Shown one piece after another: positions 6,182 to 6,493 of a DNA stretch of 6,493 bases. Position 1 is the stretch's first letter, and each line of letters opens with the position of its first letter. The notes below the pieces were generated by a model. It was not told the origin of the DNA and did not search any database. It was given only the letters and a program-made list of their open reading frames with translations. Position numbers and translations under genes: made by a program. This stretch comes from Pseudomonadota bacterium (GTDB taxonomy: Bacteria; Pseudomonadota; Gammaproteobacteria; Arenicellales; UBA868), in contig JABJIU010000072.1 of NCBI GenBank assembly GCA_018661145.1, positions 1-6,493 on the forward strand. Direction: 5' to 3'.

Positions 6182-6493
6182 ATGAAAACCCCAACCGTCA
6201 TCCTCCACACCGACAATCCGGACGCATCAAGAGAAGTGCTTGAGAAAAAGCATCCGGATCTGCCAATCCGGACCTGCAGTTCTTACGAGAGTCTTACAGG
6301 ATTAATCAGTGAGACTGGAGCCGAAGTAGTGTATTCCGTACGCTTCAATGGAACCCCAGGGTTTCCAAAGGAGGCGCTGGTGAACTCTGAAAGCGTGTGT
6401 TGGGTTTCGGTTGCAGGCTCAGGCACCGACCATCTGGCACCGTGGGACGGAAGTCACGTCACGGTGACCAATGCCGCCGGTGTTGCGGCAGAG
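6182..6493 (+). CDS. D-2-hydroxyacid dehydrogenase family protein, 3'-truncated by window edge
   Basis: The first 104 residues of a D-isomer-specific 2-hydroxyacid dehydrogenase, the family of NAD(P)-dependent enzymes that interconvert 2-oxoacids and D-2-hydroxyacids (phosphoglycerate, glyoxylate/hydroxypyruvate and similar). Only the N-terminal substrate domain is visible. The conserved stretches WVSVAGSGTDHL (74-85) and VTVTNAAGVAAE (93-104) lead to the domain hinge. The Rossmann GxGxxG motif and the catalytic Arg/Glu/His lie beyond the edge. ATG at 6182 is the first start after an in-frame TGA at 6161. Only a weak AGGG is seen ten bases upstream. It is transcribed divergently from the flavoprotein gene. 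The exact substrate cannot be assigned from this fragment. Confidence 0.88.
   Translation, partial: MKTPTVILHTDNPDASREVLEKKHPDLPIRTCSSYESLTGLISETGAEVVYSVRFNGTPGFPKEALVNSESVCWVSVAGSGTDHLAPWDGSHVTVTNAAGVAAE

Noticed and set aside
6053..6208. N-terminal extension of the flavoprotein to a start at 6208
   Set aside because: The extra 52 residues do not resemble the family, they overlap the divergent dehydrogenase start, and the ATG at 6052 has a ribosome site and begins the fold exactly.

Overview
The window looks like an accessory or metabolic region of a bacterial chromosome. The genes are tightly packed, the base composition is moderate (mid-50s % GC by eye), and the protein families are typical of Proteobacteria. 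The lineage is inferred only from general family resemblance; there is no rRNA, tRNA or marker gene here to fix it. No CRISPR array, insertion sequence, tRNA or phage gene was seen.

Layout. Positions 1-4213 hold four genes on the + strand with gaps of 41, 74 and 21 bases, which fits one transcription unit. They are an amidase-signature hydrolase whose 5' end lies outside the window, a phytanoyl-CoA dioxygenase (PhyH)-type Fe(II)/2-oxoglutarate oxygenase, an M20-family metallo-amidohydrolase of the N-carbamoyl-amino-acid hydrolase/allantoate amidohydrolase type, and a proline-racemase-superfamily enzyme most like 4-hydroxyproline 2-epimerase. A 66-base convergent gap (4214-4279) follows. Then come two genes on the - strand, transcribed from right to left: an NAD(P)H:quinone-oxidoreductase-like flavoprotein (6052 down to 5477) and, 33 bases downstream of it, an MFS transporter (5443 down to 4280). 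A 129-base divergent region (6053-6181) separates these from a D-2-hydroxyacid dehydrogenase on the + strand that runs off the right edge.

How the genes may work together (inference). The + strand unit combines two different C-N amide hydrolases, an oxygenase and an amino-acid epimerase. This is the makeup of a catabolic operon for a modified or cyclic amino-acid derivative: amide or carbamoyl groups are removed, carbon is hydroxylated, and the alpha-carbon of a (hydroxy)proline-like product is inverted. The MFS protein could move the substrate or product. The flavoprotein and the 2-hydroxyacid dehydrogenase are redox enzymes that could serve the same pathway or simply be neighbours. The usual downstream genes of hydroxyproline breakdown (D-hydroxyproline dehydrogenase, deaminase, semialdehyde dehydrogenase) are not in the window, so the substrate is not established. 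The most interesting sequence-level oddity is the M20 enzyme: it keeps all metal ligands but has Ala where the family normally has a substrate-binding Asn.
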